Below, piece after piece: positions 1 to 8,853 of a stretch of DNA of 23,416 bases. Source of the DNA: CBDHDN01 sp965261585. GTDB lineage: Bacteria; Pseudomonadota; Alphaproteobacteria; UBA6615. Position 1 is the first letter of the stretch; each line of letters starts with the position of its first letter. The translations under genes were made by a program, and so were the position numbers. The DNA lies in the NCBI GenBank assembly GCA_965261585.1, contig CBDHDN010000081.1, positions 1 through 23,416 on the forward strand. Reading direction: 5' to 3'. The notes beneath the pieces are model-generated. The model was not told the DNA's origin. It was given only the letters and a program-made list of their open reading frames with translations, and made no database searches.

Positions 1-107
1 ATCGGGCCGACTGGCCGCAGCCGCGCGCGCGCCTGCAACAGATGCGCGCGCTCATGCGCACGCTGGCCGGGCTGGCCACCGGCGGCCGCGCCTCGGCCGC
101 GGAGTAG
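1..107 (+). CDS. 3' end of an unidentified gene (C-terminal 34 residues)
   Basis: An open frame enters from the left edge (codons begin at base 3) and stops at TAG 105-107. The visible tail is rich in Arg, Ala and Leu (RADWPQPRARLQQMRALM, then a Gly/Ala-rich end) and looks helical. Too little is present to name the family. It lies 32 bp upstream of the DUF2277 gene on the same strand, so the two may be co-transcribed. The call rests on an open frame to the edge and GC-rich third positions. Confidence 0.45.
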   Translation, partial: RADWPQPRARLQQMRALMRTLAGLATGGRASAAE

Positions 108-139
108 GGGCGGGGCGCCCGGAACCTGGGGAGGAAGCG

Positions 140-328
140 ATGTGCCGCAATATCCGCACGCTGTTCAACTTCGAGCCGCCGGCGACGGATGACGAAATCC
201 GCGCCTCGGCCGTCCAGTTCGTCCGCAAGCTGAGCGGCTTCGCGAAGCCCTCGATCGCGAACGAAGCCGCCTTCGAGGGCGCCGTCGAAGAGGTCGCGGC
301 GGTCGCCCGCCGCCTAGTCGATTCCCTA
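140..328 (+). pseudogene. DUF2277 family protein, 5' part, interrupted by an IS630 element
   Basis: The start at ATG 140 follows a good ribosome site (GGGGAGGAAG). The opening MCRNIRTLFNFEPPATDDEI and the following stretch (FVRKLSGF, ANEAAFEGAVEEVA) are what I recognise as DUF2277, a family of about 90-residue proteins of unknown function common in Alphaproteobacteria and Actinobacteria. The frame is native through codon 63 (CTA, 326-328) and then runs into the IS630 left end. Joining 140-328 to 1381-1473 restores a 93-residue protein ending RFAQTPAV. Without that excision the frame continues into the transposase, giving an in-frame DUF2277-transposase fusion of 235 residues. Confidence 0.85.
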
Positions 329-424
329 GAGCGGGTCCGGCATAGACAGAATCAAAAAGGGGATTCCCAAGGGTCGCAAAAAGTGATTCAAGCTATGAGC
401 TGGGTTAAAGGAGGCCAGCCATGG

Positions 425-1365
425 ATGACACGACCTTATTCGGAAGATCTTCGTGAACGAGTTGTTCGAGTTGTTGAATCGGGGACCTCTCGCAATGCGG
501 CGGCGAAGCAATTTGATGTGAGCATCAGCTTTGTTGTGAAGCTGATGCAGCGTTGGAAGCAGCGGGGCACGATCAAAGCCGACAAATACGGTGGCTGGAA
601 GAAATCGAAACTGGCTCCCCATGGCGATCGCATTCGGGCTCTGGTGATGGAGAATTGCGACATCACCATTGACAAGCTTTGCGTCTTGCTGGCCGCCGAG
701 GGGATCGAGGCGAAGCGCTCGACGCTTGGCGACTTTCTTCTGGCTCAGGGGCTGAGTCGCAAAAAAAGACAGCCCACGCCGCCGAGCAGGAGCGCCCTGA
801 CGTCGCGGCGGCGCGAGCCACTTGGCGCAACGAGCAACCTGGGCTGATTGCCGAACGGCTGGTCTTTCTCGACGAGACCTGGGCGCGGACGAACATGGCC
901 CGGCGTTATGGCCGGGCACCGCGCGGCGAACGGGTGGTGGCGGCCATTCCCCATGGCCACTGGAAGACAACCACGTTCATTGCCGCCCTGCGTCACGACC
1001 GGATCACCGCGCCCTGCGTTTTTGATGGCCCGATCAACGGCGCAAGCTTCCTTGCCTGGGTCCAGCAAGCCCTGGTCCCGACCCTGTCCGCGGGCGACAT
1101 CGTCATCATGGACAACCTCTCCTCCCACAAGGTCGCCGGCGTACACGAGGCCATTGAGGCGGTCGGCGCAACCCCGCTCTACCTGCCGCCCTACAGCCCC
1201 GATCTCAATCCCATCGAACAGGTCTTCGCCAAGCTCAAAGCCATTCTCCGCAAGGTCGGCGCCAGAACCGTCGATGACCTCTGGCGGGCAATTGGAAACG
1301 CCCTCGATGAATTCTCTCCAACCGAATGCAGAAACTACCTCGTCAATGCAGGATATTCCGTCTAA
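425..1365 (+). CDS. IS630-family transposase, two frames joined by a -1 frameshift
   Basis: DDE transposase acting on the element's own ends. The first frame (ATG 425 to TGA 847, ribosome site AAAGGAGG at 407-414) carries the helix-turn-helix half (MTRPYSEDLRERVV, then RNAAAKQFDVS). The second frame, ending at TAA 1365, carries the catalytic DDE_3 half: FLDETW (first Asp), IVIMDNLSSHK (second Asp) and PPYSPDLNPIE (Glu). The halves meet at seven A residues (761-767). A -1 slip there gives one product of about 313 residues, normal for the family. Frameshift-made transposases at poly-A runs are established for part of this family. All catalytic residues are present, so the element may be active. 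Confidence 0.85.
761..767 (+). promoter_or_regulatory. A7 slippery site for programmed -1 frameshifting in the IS630 transposase
   Basis: Seven consecutive A bases follow codon CGC (758-760). Reading AAA AAA and then slipping back one base moves the ribosome into the frame encoding the DDE domain. The upstream frame would otherwise stop at 847. Confidence 0.6.
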
Positions 1366-1380
1366 ACCGGATGTGCTCTA

Positions 1381-1473
1381 GAGACGACGCGCCCGCCACG
1401 CAACCGCGCGGCAGAGGCGGCGAAGGCAAGCGCCCGCGCCGCCCAGCGCTTCGCCCAGACGCCCGCGGTCTGA
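1381..1473 (+). pseudogene. DUF2277 family protein, 3' part, beyond the IS630 element
   Basis: Directly after the right TA copy the frame reads ETTRPPRNRAAEAAKASA and then ARAAQRFAQTPAV, stopping at TGA 1471-1473. This is the basic, alanine-rich tail expected for DUF2277. It is in phase with codon CTA 326-328 once one TA and the element are removed. As it stands this part has no start codon of its own. Confidence 0.85.
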
Positions 1474-1493
1474 TCAGCGTCGTCTCAGGCCGC
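1465..1493. terminator. Possible bidirectional terminator stem between convergent genes
   Basis: GCGGTCTGA (1465-1473) and TCAGGCCGC (1485-1493) form a 9-bp stem with one G-U pair and an 11-base loop. The arms contain the stop codon of the DUF2277 remnant and that of the deacetylase. There is no clear T run, so the call is tentative. Confidence 0.35.
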
Positions 1494-2393
1494 AGGATCG
1501 ACGCCGGAGCCAAACGGGCAGCGGCGCCTGAAGTCGTCGGCCATGTCCTTCATCGTCACCATGCGGACGCCGTGGTGCGACAGCATGTGGTCGATAAGCC
1601 GCTCCAGCGCCATTAGGACGTGCGGCTTGCCGGCGCTGTCGGGATGGATCGTGCAAGGGAATATCGCGTAGTCGTAGTGCCGATAGACCCAGTCGAACTG
1701 GTCGCGCCAGATCTCCTCCAGGTTGCGCCCGGTAATCCAGCCGTGACTATTGGGAAAGGCCTTGACGAACATTGTCGGCGGCGCGTCATCGAGATACCAG
1801 CTGGCCGGGATCTCAACGAGCTCCACGTCGTCACCCGGCAGCCACGGCTTCATCCAGTCTTTCGCCGGCTTGCCATAGTCGATCTTGGTCCAGCTGTCGC
1901 CGCTGCGCAGCCAGTACGGATGATAGTCATCCTCCATGAGGCTGCTGTCGTATTGGATCCCTCGTTCGAGCAACAGCTCGATCGTATTGGTGCTCAGCTC
2001 CCACCAAGGCGCCATGTAGCCGACCGGCGCCACGCCGGTCACTTTTGTGACGCTGTCGATTGTCTTGTCCATCACATCAGCTTCCTGCTCGCGCGTCATC
2101 GCCAGCGGATTCTTGTGGGTGTAGCCATGAATGCCAATCTCATGCCCAGCGGCGACGATCGACTCGAACTGCTTGGGAAAGCTATCGACGGAATGGCCCG
2201 TGACGCCCCACGTGGTCGTGATTCCGTATCGCTTGAAAAGCTCCAGCAATCTCGGAACTCCCCTTTTGGCGCCAAATACGCCGCGCGATATGTCGCATGG
2301 CGAGTCGGCGCCACCGAACGAGCCGATCCACAACGAGACCGCATCGAAATGCGGGTTGAAGCATACCTGGATGTCTTTGCCCGTTTTGCTCAT
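1485..2393 (-). CDS. Polysaccharide deacetylase (NodB/CE4-like) family hydrolase
   Basis: A 302-residue protein starting at ATG 2393 behind a ribosome site (GAAGGGAAGG). CE4-fold features are visible: the metal-site region FNPHFDAVS (Asp17), HEIGIHGYTHKNP with a His89-x3-His93 pair, GYMAPWWELS where the usual RxPY motif lies, and a late IHPDSAGKPH segment with the catalytic-type His. The type resembles PgdA/HP0310-like and allantoinase-like (PuuE) deacetylases, which act on N-acetyl sugars or cyclic amides. There is no signal peptide, so it is probably cytoplasmic. It is last in the transporter locus, 44 bp after the permease stop, which suggests it hydrolyses the imported compound. The substrate is unknown. 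The gene is intact even though its upstream neighbours are broken. Confidence 0.8.
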   Translation of the reverse strand: MSKTGKDIQVCFNPHFDAVSLWIGSFGGADSPCDISRGVFGAKRGVPRLLELFKRYGITTTWGVTGHSVDSFPKQFESIVAAGHEIGIHGYTHKNPLAMTREQEADVMDKTIDSVTKVTGVAPVGYMAPWWELSTNTIELLLERGIQYDSSLMEDDYHPYWLRSGDSWTKIDYGKPAKDWMKPWLPGDDVELVEIPASWYLDDAPPTMFVKAFPNSHGWITGRNLEEIWRDQFDWVYRHYDYAIFPCTIHPDSAGKPHVLMALERLIDHMLSHHGVRMVTMKDMADDFRRRCPFGSGVDPAA

Positions 2394-2437
2394 TTGAGCC
2401 TTCCCTTCGTTCGAGTGACCGATGACGCCCGTGCTCA

Positions 2438-3244
2438 CTAACTCTCGTTTCGTTCCCGCAATGCCACGACGGCGCCCAGGACGACCAGCCCATAGATGAT
2501 GTTGCGAACCGCCTCCGGCAGGACTGTACCGGATAATAGAATGGCGAGCCCGGTGAAGAGCACCGCGCCGCCGAGAATGCCCAGATAATGGCCGCGCCCG
2601 CCGGTTATCAGCGTGCCGCCCAGAACCACGACGGCGATCGACGACAGCAGGAACGGATCGCCCATGCCGTAGAACGCCTGCTGGCTGAAGCCGGCCAACA
2701 GCACGCCGACAAGCGCCGAACAGAACCCACTCAAGACATACGCCCCAGCGGTTGAAAATCCCGTCCAAACGCCCGAAAGCCGGCTTACCGAAACGCTGTT
2801 GCCGATGGCGAAGACGCGCCGCCCGGTGGTGCTGTGATTGAGGAACAGCGTCGCCACGATCACGAACAGCATCAGGAACCAGCCGACCGGCGCGATGCCG
2901 CCCAAACCGCCGGTGACGAACCCATGACAGGGACGGCGGCGCCAAACCGATCGGCGCGCCACCGCTGAACAGCAGCGAGACCCCCTCAAGCACCCCGTTC
3001 ATCGCCAAGGTCACAATGATCGGCGACAGGCCGAACAAGACGATCGTCAAGCCATTGAGAAGGCCGATGGCCACGCCCACCAAGAGCGCCAGGGGCACGA
3101 CCCAAACCGCCGCTGCGTCGGCGCCGTTGGTCAATGTCGTGACGACGATCGCCGAAAACGTGATCGTCCAGGGCACCGACAGGGCGAGCCCGCCTGAAAT
3201 GACGACGGTGCCCTGTCCCAAACCGAGGATCGCCAGGAAGGACG
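2438..3244 (-). pseudogene. Fused CUT2 ABC permease, 3' part (second permease domain), cut by IS copy 1 and frameshifted
   Basis: Reading down from 3244 the frame gives SFLAILGLGQGTVVISGGLA, the conserved entry of a BPD_transp_2 (RbsC-type) permease domain, then VVTLAMNGV and SGGAPIGLAPPSLS. A one-base gain near 2925-2932 shifts the rest (GFVTGGLGGIAP, then FAIGNS and GMGDPFLLSSIAVVVLGGT, ending ALRERNES) into another frame that stops at TAG 2438-2440. Several hydrophobic membrane segments are visible. Removing IS copy 1 and one target duplication joins codon ATC (3230-3228) directly to the part at 4661-5952, so both belong to one gene of about 694 residues. Confidence 0.85.
3231..3244. repeat. 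Target duplication, left of IS copy 1 (14 bp)
   Basis: CGCCAGGAAGGACG here is repeated exactly at 4661-4674. The next base begins the element (TGTAGCG). Confidence 0.9.
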
Positions 3245-3279
3245 TGTAGCGCACCCGGTTCCTTGGACACAAGTTTGTC

Positions 3280-4187
3280 TCACGCGGCGGGCCTGATTGA
3301 GATCGCGGCGTGCCACGCCTGACGAGCTTGAGCGGGGCTCAGGTAGCCGTTCTTTTCGACGATCCACTGGGCATTGTAGAGTTCGACGAAGTCGCGGACG
3401 GCGTCCCGCAGCTCCGCGATGTTGCGGTAGATGCGACCATGGATGATCTGTTCCTTCAGCGTGCGATTGAACCGCTCGGCGACGCCGTTGGTCTGGGGCT
3501 CGGCGACGAAGGCGTAGGACGGCTGGATGCCCCAGAACTTGATCTGGTTGGTGAAGTGGTCCGACAGATACTGGGAGCCGTGATCCATCCGCAAGGCCAG
3601 CCCCCGAGCCGCGCCGGCCGCGGTCGAGCCATACAGCCCGGCAAGCCCCATGGAGATCGGCTGCAGGGCGGCGAAGCGGTCGCCGCGCTTGCAGACATGC
3701 CAGCCGACACACTCGGCGTTCCAATGCTCGACGGCGGTGAAGATCCAGCCCCAGCCGTCGTCCACCGTGAACACCCGAACGCCATCGGTGCCCCACATGA
3801 GGTTCGGGGCGCATGAGTGATGATCTCACCGTCATGGGGATTGCCGCCACGGCGGCGGCAGCGATGGGGCGAGAGCAGATTGTTCTCGCGCATCAGGCGG
3901 AGCACCCGCTTGCGGGCAACCCGGATGTCGCGACAGACCCGAAGCCGAGCCCAGACCTTGCGGTAGCCCTCGCCCTCCCAGGGCGATGCCTCCAGGTCGG
4001 CTTCGATCGCCACCAGCGGCGCCTGGTCCGAGATCGCGGGCTTCGGTCCCCGACGCTTTGCCGGCGGCTGCTCGGCGTGCTGGCCGGAGGTCATGGCGTA
4101 GAACGAGGAGCGGGCCATGCCCCAGGCGGCGCAGACCCGCCGCAGGCCGTAGGCCAGACCCGTGCCGGGCGAGGTGGCGGCACTCAT
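3280..4187 (-). pseudogene. IS3-like transposase OrfB (rve integrase domain), copy 1, frameshifted
   Basis: Same protein as OrfB of copies 2 and 3, but a 2-bp gain at about 3810-3811 disrupts the frame just after NPHDGEIITHAP. The N-terminal half starts at ATG 4187 and the catalytic half resumes as MWGTDGVRVFTV down to TGA 3280. The catalytic Asp residues and Glu are encoded but split between frames. Copy 1 probably makes no complete transposase of its own and would need another copy to move it. Confidence 0.85.
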
Positions 4188-4594
4188 CGCCGCGACCTCC
4201 GCCGCCCCAAAGGGCCGAAGGTCTCCGTCTTGGCCTCCAGCAGTTCCACCTGCATGGTCAACTCTCCGATCCGCTTCATGGCGCTATCCAGTTCCGCCTG
4301 CACCGGATCGCCCTTGCGTTGCTTGAGCGAGGCGTCGATCCCGCCGATCGCTTTCTCACGCCACTGCTCGAGCCGGAAGATCTCTACGCCCAACTGGCGC
4401 GACAGAAGTTGCACCGGCTCGTCACGCAAAAGCCGCAGAACGACCTCACGCTTGCGCGCCACCGTCCATCGCTGGCCAAGTCCCAGCAGGCCTGCCGGCA
4501 AAGCCTGGCCTGGGGAAAACGTGGACGAGCCAAGCTCGCCCGCATTTACCACAGGCCCATCAACAGCAACTTTCTTCTCAAAATTATCGGTCAT
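4184..4594 (-). CDS. IS3-like transposase OrfA (helix-turn-helix), copy 1
   Basis: A 136-residue protein starting at ATG 4594 (MTDNFEKKVAV). The central part (RWTVARKREVVLRLL, then LLSRQLGVEIFRLEQWREKA) is an HTH_Tnp_1-type DNA-binding segment. It is followed by a probable coiled coil (AELDSAMKRIGELTMQVELL), the leucine-zipper region usual in IS3 OrfA proteins. It overlaps OrfB by four bases (ATGA). It differs from copy 2 by one residue (LPAGLLGLG versus LPAGPLGLG). The ribosome site is inside a stem (4605-4615 with 4634-4644). Confidence 0.85.
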   Translation of the reverse strand: MTDNFEKKVAVDGPVVNAGELGSSTFSPGQALPAGLLGLGQRWTVARKREVVLRLLRDEPVQLLSRQLGVEIFRLEQWREKAIGGIDASLKQRKGDPVQAELDSAMKRIGELTMQVELLEAKTETFGPLGRRRSRR

Positions 4595-4660
4595 GTTCCG
4601 GTCCTCCTTGGACACTTCGATTAAGCCAATTCTGTGTCCAAGGAAATCGGGTCCGACTCA

Positions 4661-4674
4661 CGCCAGGAAGGACG
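4661..4674. repeat. Target duplication, right of IS copy 1 (14 bp)
   Basis: CGCCAGGAAGGACG, identical to 3231-3244. It lies within the permease coding sequence (codons for TSFLA). Confidence 0.9.
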
Positions 4675-5952
4675 TGAGGGTCAGCATCGCATTGAGATAG
4701 GCGAGCGGCGAAAACTCGCGGCCGGAGATGATGATCGTGAGAGCCAGAATGACCAGATAGAGCGCGTATGGCGGCACTGTGTAACGCAGTGTGGCGCGGC
4801 TTCGCGAGAGCCAGCTGACGGGCGCGTCGGCGCGCGAGGCCCCGCGTCCTTGCGTGAGCATTTCGAGCCGGATGGGCTCGCTGAGGCTCTTGAGGCGGGC
4901 GGGCAGCGAGGCGTCGCGGACGGCGCGGGCCGTCGCCCGCCAATACCGGGCGATCTCCACAACCGGCGCGGCCCGGCCCAGCGAGAAGGTCAGCACCGCG
5001 AACAACAGTATGCCGCCCTCGGCAATGGGCGTGTAGTAGGTGCGCACGCCGAGCACGAGGAAAATATTGACGATGATCGTCAGCGTTAGGGCGCCGAAGA
5101 CGGTGCCAACGCAGCCGCCGCGCCCGCCGCCGATGATCGTTCCGCCGAGGACGACGGCGGCAAAGATCTGCAGCAGCATCTTCGCGCCGATGAGCGGATC
5201 GCCGGCGCCCATGTTTGCCGTAATAAAAAGCCCGGCCGCCCCGTAGCACACGCCGGCGACGGTAAACGTCAGGAACTTCACCCGGCGGGCGTCCACGCCG
5301 TTCGCCGCGGCCGACTCCTCGTCGCTGCCGATTGCATAGATACCGGTGCCGAAGCGTGTGTTCTTGACTGCATACCAAAGCAATAGCGCGATCAGCAGCA
5401 CCACGATTGGCGCCGGAAGACCGTCGGGAATGACGTCGCCAGTGAAGACGTAACTGAATCCGTCGGGCATCTGCCCGCCCGGAAACTTGAGGACCAACAG
5501 CGCCACCCCCTGGGCAATAAACATCGTCGCGAGGGTCACAACGATCGCCGGCAGGCGTATGTAGGCGATCAGAAAGCCGTTGATGGCGCCGATGACGCCG
5601 CCCAGGCCAAGGGCCAACACCGTTCAACGATCGTGAAGGTGACGGTACCGAGCTCCCACTCCGCGAGCTGGGTGACCAGAACGACATTGACCAGCGAGAC
5701 GACGGCACCGGCGGAAAGGTCGAGCCCCCCGGCGAGGATGACGATGGTCTCGCCAACCGCCGCCAGCGCCAGCGTAGTCGCGCTCGCGGAAACGGTACTG
5801 ACGTCGAAGTAGCTGATGCCCTGGCCGGTAATCAGCTGTAGGACGATCAGCATGAAGACGAAAACCGCGATCGCCATAGCCGTGCCGCCCTGGCGGGTCC
5901 AGCTGAATGACGGAAAATGGAGAGCGAGTGACGCCACGGGAGCGGTCGCCAT
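4661..5952 (-). pseudogene. Fused CUT2 ABC permease, 5' part (first permease domain plus start of the second)
   Basis: Starts at ATG 5952 (TGATG overlap with the ATPase stop; GTG 5955 is an alternative). The first RbsC-type domain shows GETIVILAGGLDLSAGAVVS, then after a one-base loss near 5618-5625 continues as LALGLGGVIGAINGFLIAY, LPAIVVTLATMFIAQG, FGTGIYAIGSDEESAAANGV and GAGDPLIGAKMLLQIFAAVV. A hydrophilic linker (about 60 residues, ARYWRATARAVRDASLPARL and onward) leads straight into the second domain (LAYLNAMLTLTSFLA) with no stop. CUT2 permeases are normally about 330-residue single-domain subunits that dimerise. Here both halves were one polypeptide, now interrupted by IS copy 1 and two frameshifts. 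Confidence 0.85.
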
Positions 5953-7514
5953 CACTTCTCTTCCGCGGCCGCCACGGCTCTCGCGGCGTCCACGGGTTGT
6001 GCCGCTTCGCCAAGGGCGGCACGCATGACATTGGCCACGGTCAGGCTGTCGGAGGCGAGGGATGCGGCCTTTTGGCCGCGATAGATCACAACGACCTCGT
6101 CACAGAGGTTGACCAGCTCCTCGGTATCGGTTGAGTACAAGAGGATCGCGCCGCCGGCTTCGACGTAGGCGCGCATCAGCGCGTAGATCTCGGCCTTCGT
6201 GCCCACATCGACGCCGCGTGTTGGATCGTACATGAGGAGGATCCGGCTGCCCGCCAGCAACCATTTGGCGATGAGGATCTTTTGTTGATTGCCGCCGCTA
6301 AGGACCTTGCAGGGGGTGTAAATGGCCCGTTGGTCGACCTGCACGAGATCCAGTGCGCGGCGAACCGCCCGGGACTCTTCACCGACGTCGACGAGGCCAT
6401 GTTTGGAGAACTTGTGGACGACGGAAAGCGAGACGTTCTCGCGTCCCGCCATCTCGAGGAACAGCGCCTCGTTCTTGCGATCCTCGGGCACGAAGCCTAT
6501 GCCGACGTTGGGCCGCAGCGCGTCCTTTGGTGAGCGCAGCGTCACTTTCTGGCCATCGATCGTCACGGCGCCCGTGCTCAACGAGACCATCCCGAACAAC
6601 GCAAGAAATAGCGCGCGCTGGCCCATTCCCTCGAGAGCGCCGACGCCCAGGATTTCACCTGGCCACAGTTCGAAGGACAGGTCCTTGATCGTGCCCTCGA
6701 CGGACAATGCCTTGCCGGCGAGCCGCGGTGATGCGCCGTCGCGATCCGACCTGTTCTGTTTCGCCGGGAACGTTGCGGCCAGCGAGCGCCCGATAACCAG
6801 CTCGATCACTTCTTCGTCGGTCACGTCTTCCGTCTTGAAGCTGCCGACGTTCTGGCCATTGCGAAGGATGGTGATGCCGTCGCAGAAATCTCTGACCTCG
6901 CGGATGCGGTGGGATATGAACACGATTGTCACGCCTTGCGCGCGGAGGCGATCGATCAGATCGGCGAGCCAGCGGACGTCGCCGCTCGAAAGAGACGAAG
7001 TTGGCTCGTCGAGCAGCAAGACCCGGGGCTGCCGCACTACCGCACGAGCGATCCCGATTTTTTGCCGGACCGGCAGATCGAGGGTGCCGACTTCGGCCCG
7101 CGGATTAACACTCACGCCGAGGCGCGCGAGATCCTCGCGCACCCGTCTCTCCGAGACGCGCCGCCTGATCTGGCCCAGCAGGCCGATCGGTTCGTACGGC
7201 AGCAGCATGTTCTGCACCACCGTCAGGTCTCGGATAAGGGAGATCTCCTGATACGCGGTCTGAATACCCAACCGGTGGGAGTCCCTTGGCCTGGCGATGT
7301 GGACCGGTTCTCCGAATAGTCTGATTTCACCGCCATCGGGACGGGTCAAGCCGCTCAAGATCTTCACGAGCGTCGATTTGCCGGCGCCATTCTCGCCGAG
7401 CAGGGCATGGACTTCGCCCTGCGGAATCGTGAACGACATGTCCTGCAAAGCGATCGTCGCACCGAACGCCTTCACCAACCCGATTGTCTCAATCGCGGGT
7501 GCTGTCTCTGACAT
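5952..7514 (-). CDS. Sugar-type (CUT2/RbsA-like) ABC transporter ATP-binding protein, double domain
   Basis: A 520-residue protein with two ABC domains, the normal size for RbsA/MglA/XylG. Domain 1: Walker A GENGAGKST (residues 40-48), Q-loop AYQEISL, a degenerate signature (TLDLPVRQKIGIARAV), Walker B LLLDEPTSSL and H-loop ISHR. Domain 2: a degenerate Walker A (VGALEGMGQR), canonical signature LSGGNQQK, and an altered Walker B (LLMYDPTRGVDVG, with Tyr-Asp where Asp-Glu is usual). One composite ATP site is therefore probably non-hydrolytic, which is common in this class. It energises uptake of a sugar or similar small molecule at the inner membrane. Its stop overlaps the permease start. The gene is intact although the permease and binding protein are not. 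Confidence 0.9.
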   Translation of the reverse strand: MSETAPAIETIGLVKAFGATIALQDMSFTIPQGEVHALLGENGAGKSTLVKILSGLTRPDGGEIRLFGEPVHIARPRDSHRLGIQTAYQEISLIRDLTVVQNMLLPYEPIGLLGQIRRRVSERRVREDLARLGVSVNPRAEVGTLDLPVRQKIGIARAVVRQPRVLLLDEPTSSLSSGDVRWLADLIDRLRAQGVTIVFISHRIREVRDFCDGITILRNGQNVGSFKTEDVTDEEVIELVIGRSLAATFPAKQNRSDRDGASPRLAGKALSVEGTIKDLSFELWPGEILGVGALEGMGQRALFLALFGMVSLSTGAVTIDGQKVTLRSPKDALRPNVGIGFVPEDRKNEALFLEMAGRENVSLSVVHKFSKHGLVDVGEESRAVRRALDLVQVDQRAIYTPCKVLSGGNQQKILIAKWLLAGSRILLMYDPTRGVDVGTKAEIYALMRAYVEAGGAILLYSTDTEELVNLCDEVVVIYRGQKAASLASDSLTVANVMRAALGEAAQPVDAARAVAAAEEK

Positions 7515-7560
7515 GGGTCGTGATTTCCGCGGGAACCGACGCGATCCGTTGGTCTGCCGC

Positions 7561-7601
7561 TCAAATCAAAGGGGGCAGGCCGAAGTGGTCGACCTGCCCC
7601 C
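7561..7601 (-). terminator. Stem-loop between binding protein and ATPase genes (attenuator or mRNA stabiliser)
   Basis: On the transcribed strand GGGGGCAGG (7601-7593) pairs with CCTGCCCCC (7579-7571), nine perfect base pairs. Three further pairs are possible inside the loop. It is followed by TTTGATTTGA, a weak T-rich tail. A stem here commonly lets the binding protein be made in excess over the membrane parts. Confidence 0.55.
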
Positions 7602-7609
7602 GAAGCGAA

Positions 7610-8734
7610 CTATGAGCCCTGCGGCACGGACCCGTTGAGGGCCGAGTTCAGGTCGAGCTCGGGCACCTCCGTATTCCACACGTCGATGAAGTAGTTCGAC
7701 GGCGCAACGTCGAGCGGCACGGCATTGCAGCTCCAATTCGTCGCCCGCAGTTCCGCCAGATCAGCGGTTTCACAGAGGGCCGCTTCGCCCGGAACCACCA
7801 ACGGCATTTCGATCTCGTAGAAGTGCGGGATATCCCCGCCATCGACCTTCTGCATTGCCAGCTTAAGGGCAAGGGGGCCGGCCCAAGGCGGTGACCCCAT
7901 GGACGCGCTGCGCAGGCCGTACGCGCCCTCGGCTGTGCCAACCGGCAACTGCGCTACGCGGTGGCCATTCGTTCCGTTGCCGGCGCATGGCAAGAGATTA
8001 TCGGCCCGGCCGGTGTCGACCTGCATCAGCGTGAACACGTAACAACCCGTTTGTGTCCACAATCCATCGATGTTGTCCCAGCCGTGGGTCGCGACAATCT
8101 CGGTCAGCTTCTGCTTCGCCGTTGCGTTGTTCCACATGCTCGGCGTATCGGCGACAATGTTGATGTCTGGAAAATCGGCGAAGACAGCCTTTGCGGCGGC
8201 GTTTCGGCGCAGGTCAACCATGTTGCCCGGTATGCCGCCCATGAAGACGATGTTGCCCTTGCCGTTAAGTTCCTCCGCCAACCACTCAGCCGGCCCGGCA
8301 CCAGCCCAGTCCTGGTTGATGCCGACATGAAACGCGCACGGCTCCGTTACCTCCGCGTCCCACGTAATGAAGACAACGCCTCGTTTGCAGGCGTTGCGGA
8401 TGGCCCGGTTCAGCGCGGTCGGGGAAATCGCTCACGACACGATGATGTCGGCTCCCGCCTGCACCATGGCGTTGATTTGCTGGATCTGAGTCTGGGCATT
8501 TCCGCGGGCGGACTGAACGTCGAACTCTACCCGGTCGGCATATTCCTTGGTTTTGGCCATGGCCGAAATCAGGTTCAGCGAGGCATCCATCCAGGTATTG
8601 CCCTCGAACCCCGCGCTCACGAACACTTTGACTTTGTCTTGCGCAGCCGCGGGTGTGGACGCCGCGAAACTCCATGACAACGCCAGCCCCGCGGCGCCGA
8701 CGACGGCCGCTATTGCTGTACTGCTTCGAGTCAC
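7610..8734 (-). pseudogene. Sugar-type ABC transporter periplasmic binding protein with an in-frame TGA
   Basis: Starts at GTG 8734 behind GGGAGGAA. A signal peptide is evident (AVVGAAGLALSWSF, then AASTPAAAQ for cleavage). The mature part is a Peripla_BP_4/RbsB-like fold: KVFVSAGFEGNTWM, QIQQINAMVQAGADIIV, FITWDAEV, MGGIPGNMVD, DGLWTQTGCYVF. The frame is uninterrupted to TGA 7610 except for one TGA at 8432-8434, between GADIIVS and AISPTALNRA. Both sides are in phase, so this is a single nonsense change. Full length would be 374 codons, slightly above the usual 310-340 for the family. It binds the solute for the transporter downstream. Without read-through no functional product is made. Confidence 0.88.
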
Positions 8735-8853
8735 GTCTATTTCCTCCCGTTGCTCATTATTTCACGAAGCGACCCCACAACCACTTCGCCTTATCGGAGC
8801 CACCTTCGTCCTCGTCCCCATAGTTTAGTCTACGGGGCGCATTCACCGTTGCT

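Larger units (their letters stand above)
329..1378 (+). mobile_element. IS630-family insertion sequence, complete (1050 bp)
   Basis: The element is bounded by the TA dinucleotide (327-328 and 1379-1380), the target duplication typical of the IS630/Tc1-mariner group. The ends form an imperfect inverted repeat: left GAGCGGGTCCGGCATAGAC, right end read inwards GAGCACATCCGGTTTAGAC. Inside is one transposase gene in two frames joined at an A7 run. The boundaries are proven by the host gene, because removing 329-1380 restores an intact DUF2277 frame. No other copy is seen in the window. Confidence 0.9.
3245..4660 (-). mobile_element. IS3-like insertion sequence, copy 1 (1416 bp), inserted in the fused permease gene
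   Basis: Ends were set by comparing the three copies. The element runs from TGTAGCGCACCCGG to CCCGATT complement/...GTCCGACTCA, with imperfect terminal inverted repeats of about 27 bp sharing CCTTGGACACA. It carries two transposase frames on the minus strand. It is 2 bp longer than copies 2 and 3 because of an extra CG at about 3810-3811, which breaks the second transposase gene. It is flanked by a perfect 14-bp target duplication. Confidence 0.92.

Noticed and set aside
3245..3260. A 16-bp duplication for IS copy 1 (the match extends two bases further, TG)
   Set aside because: Copies 2 and 3 show that TG is the first dinucleotide of the element. The flank happens to have TG at the same place, so 14 bp is the consistent length.
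8432..8434. TGA in the binding protein as a selenocysteine codon
   Set aside because: Binding proteins of this family are not selenoproteins, no insertion element was recognised after the TGA, and neighbouring genes are also broken. A nonsense change is simpler.
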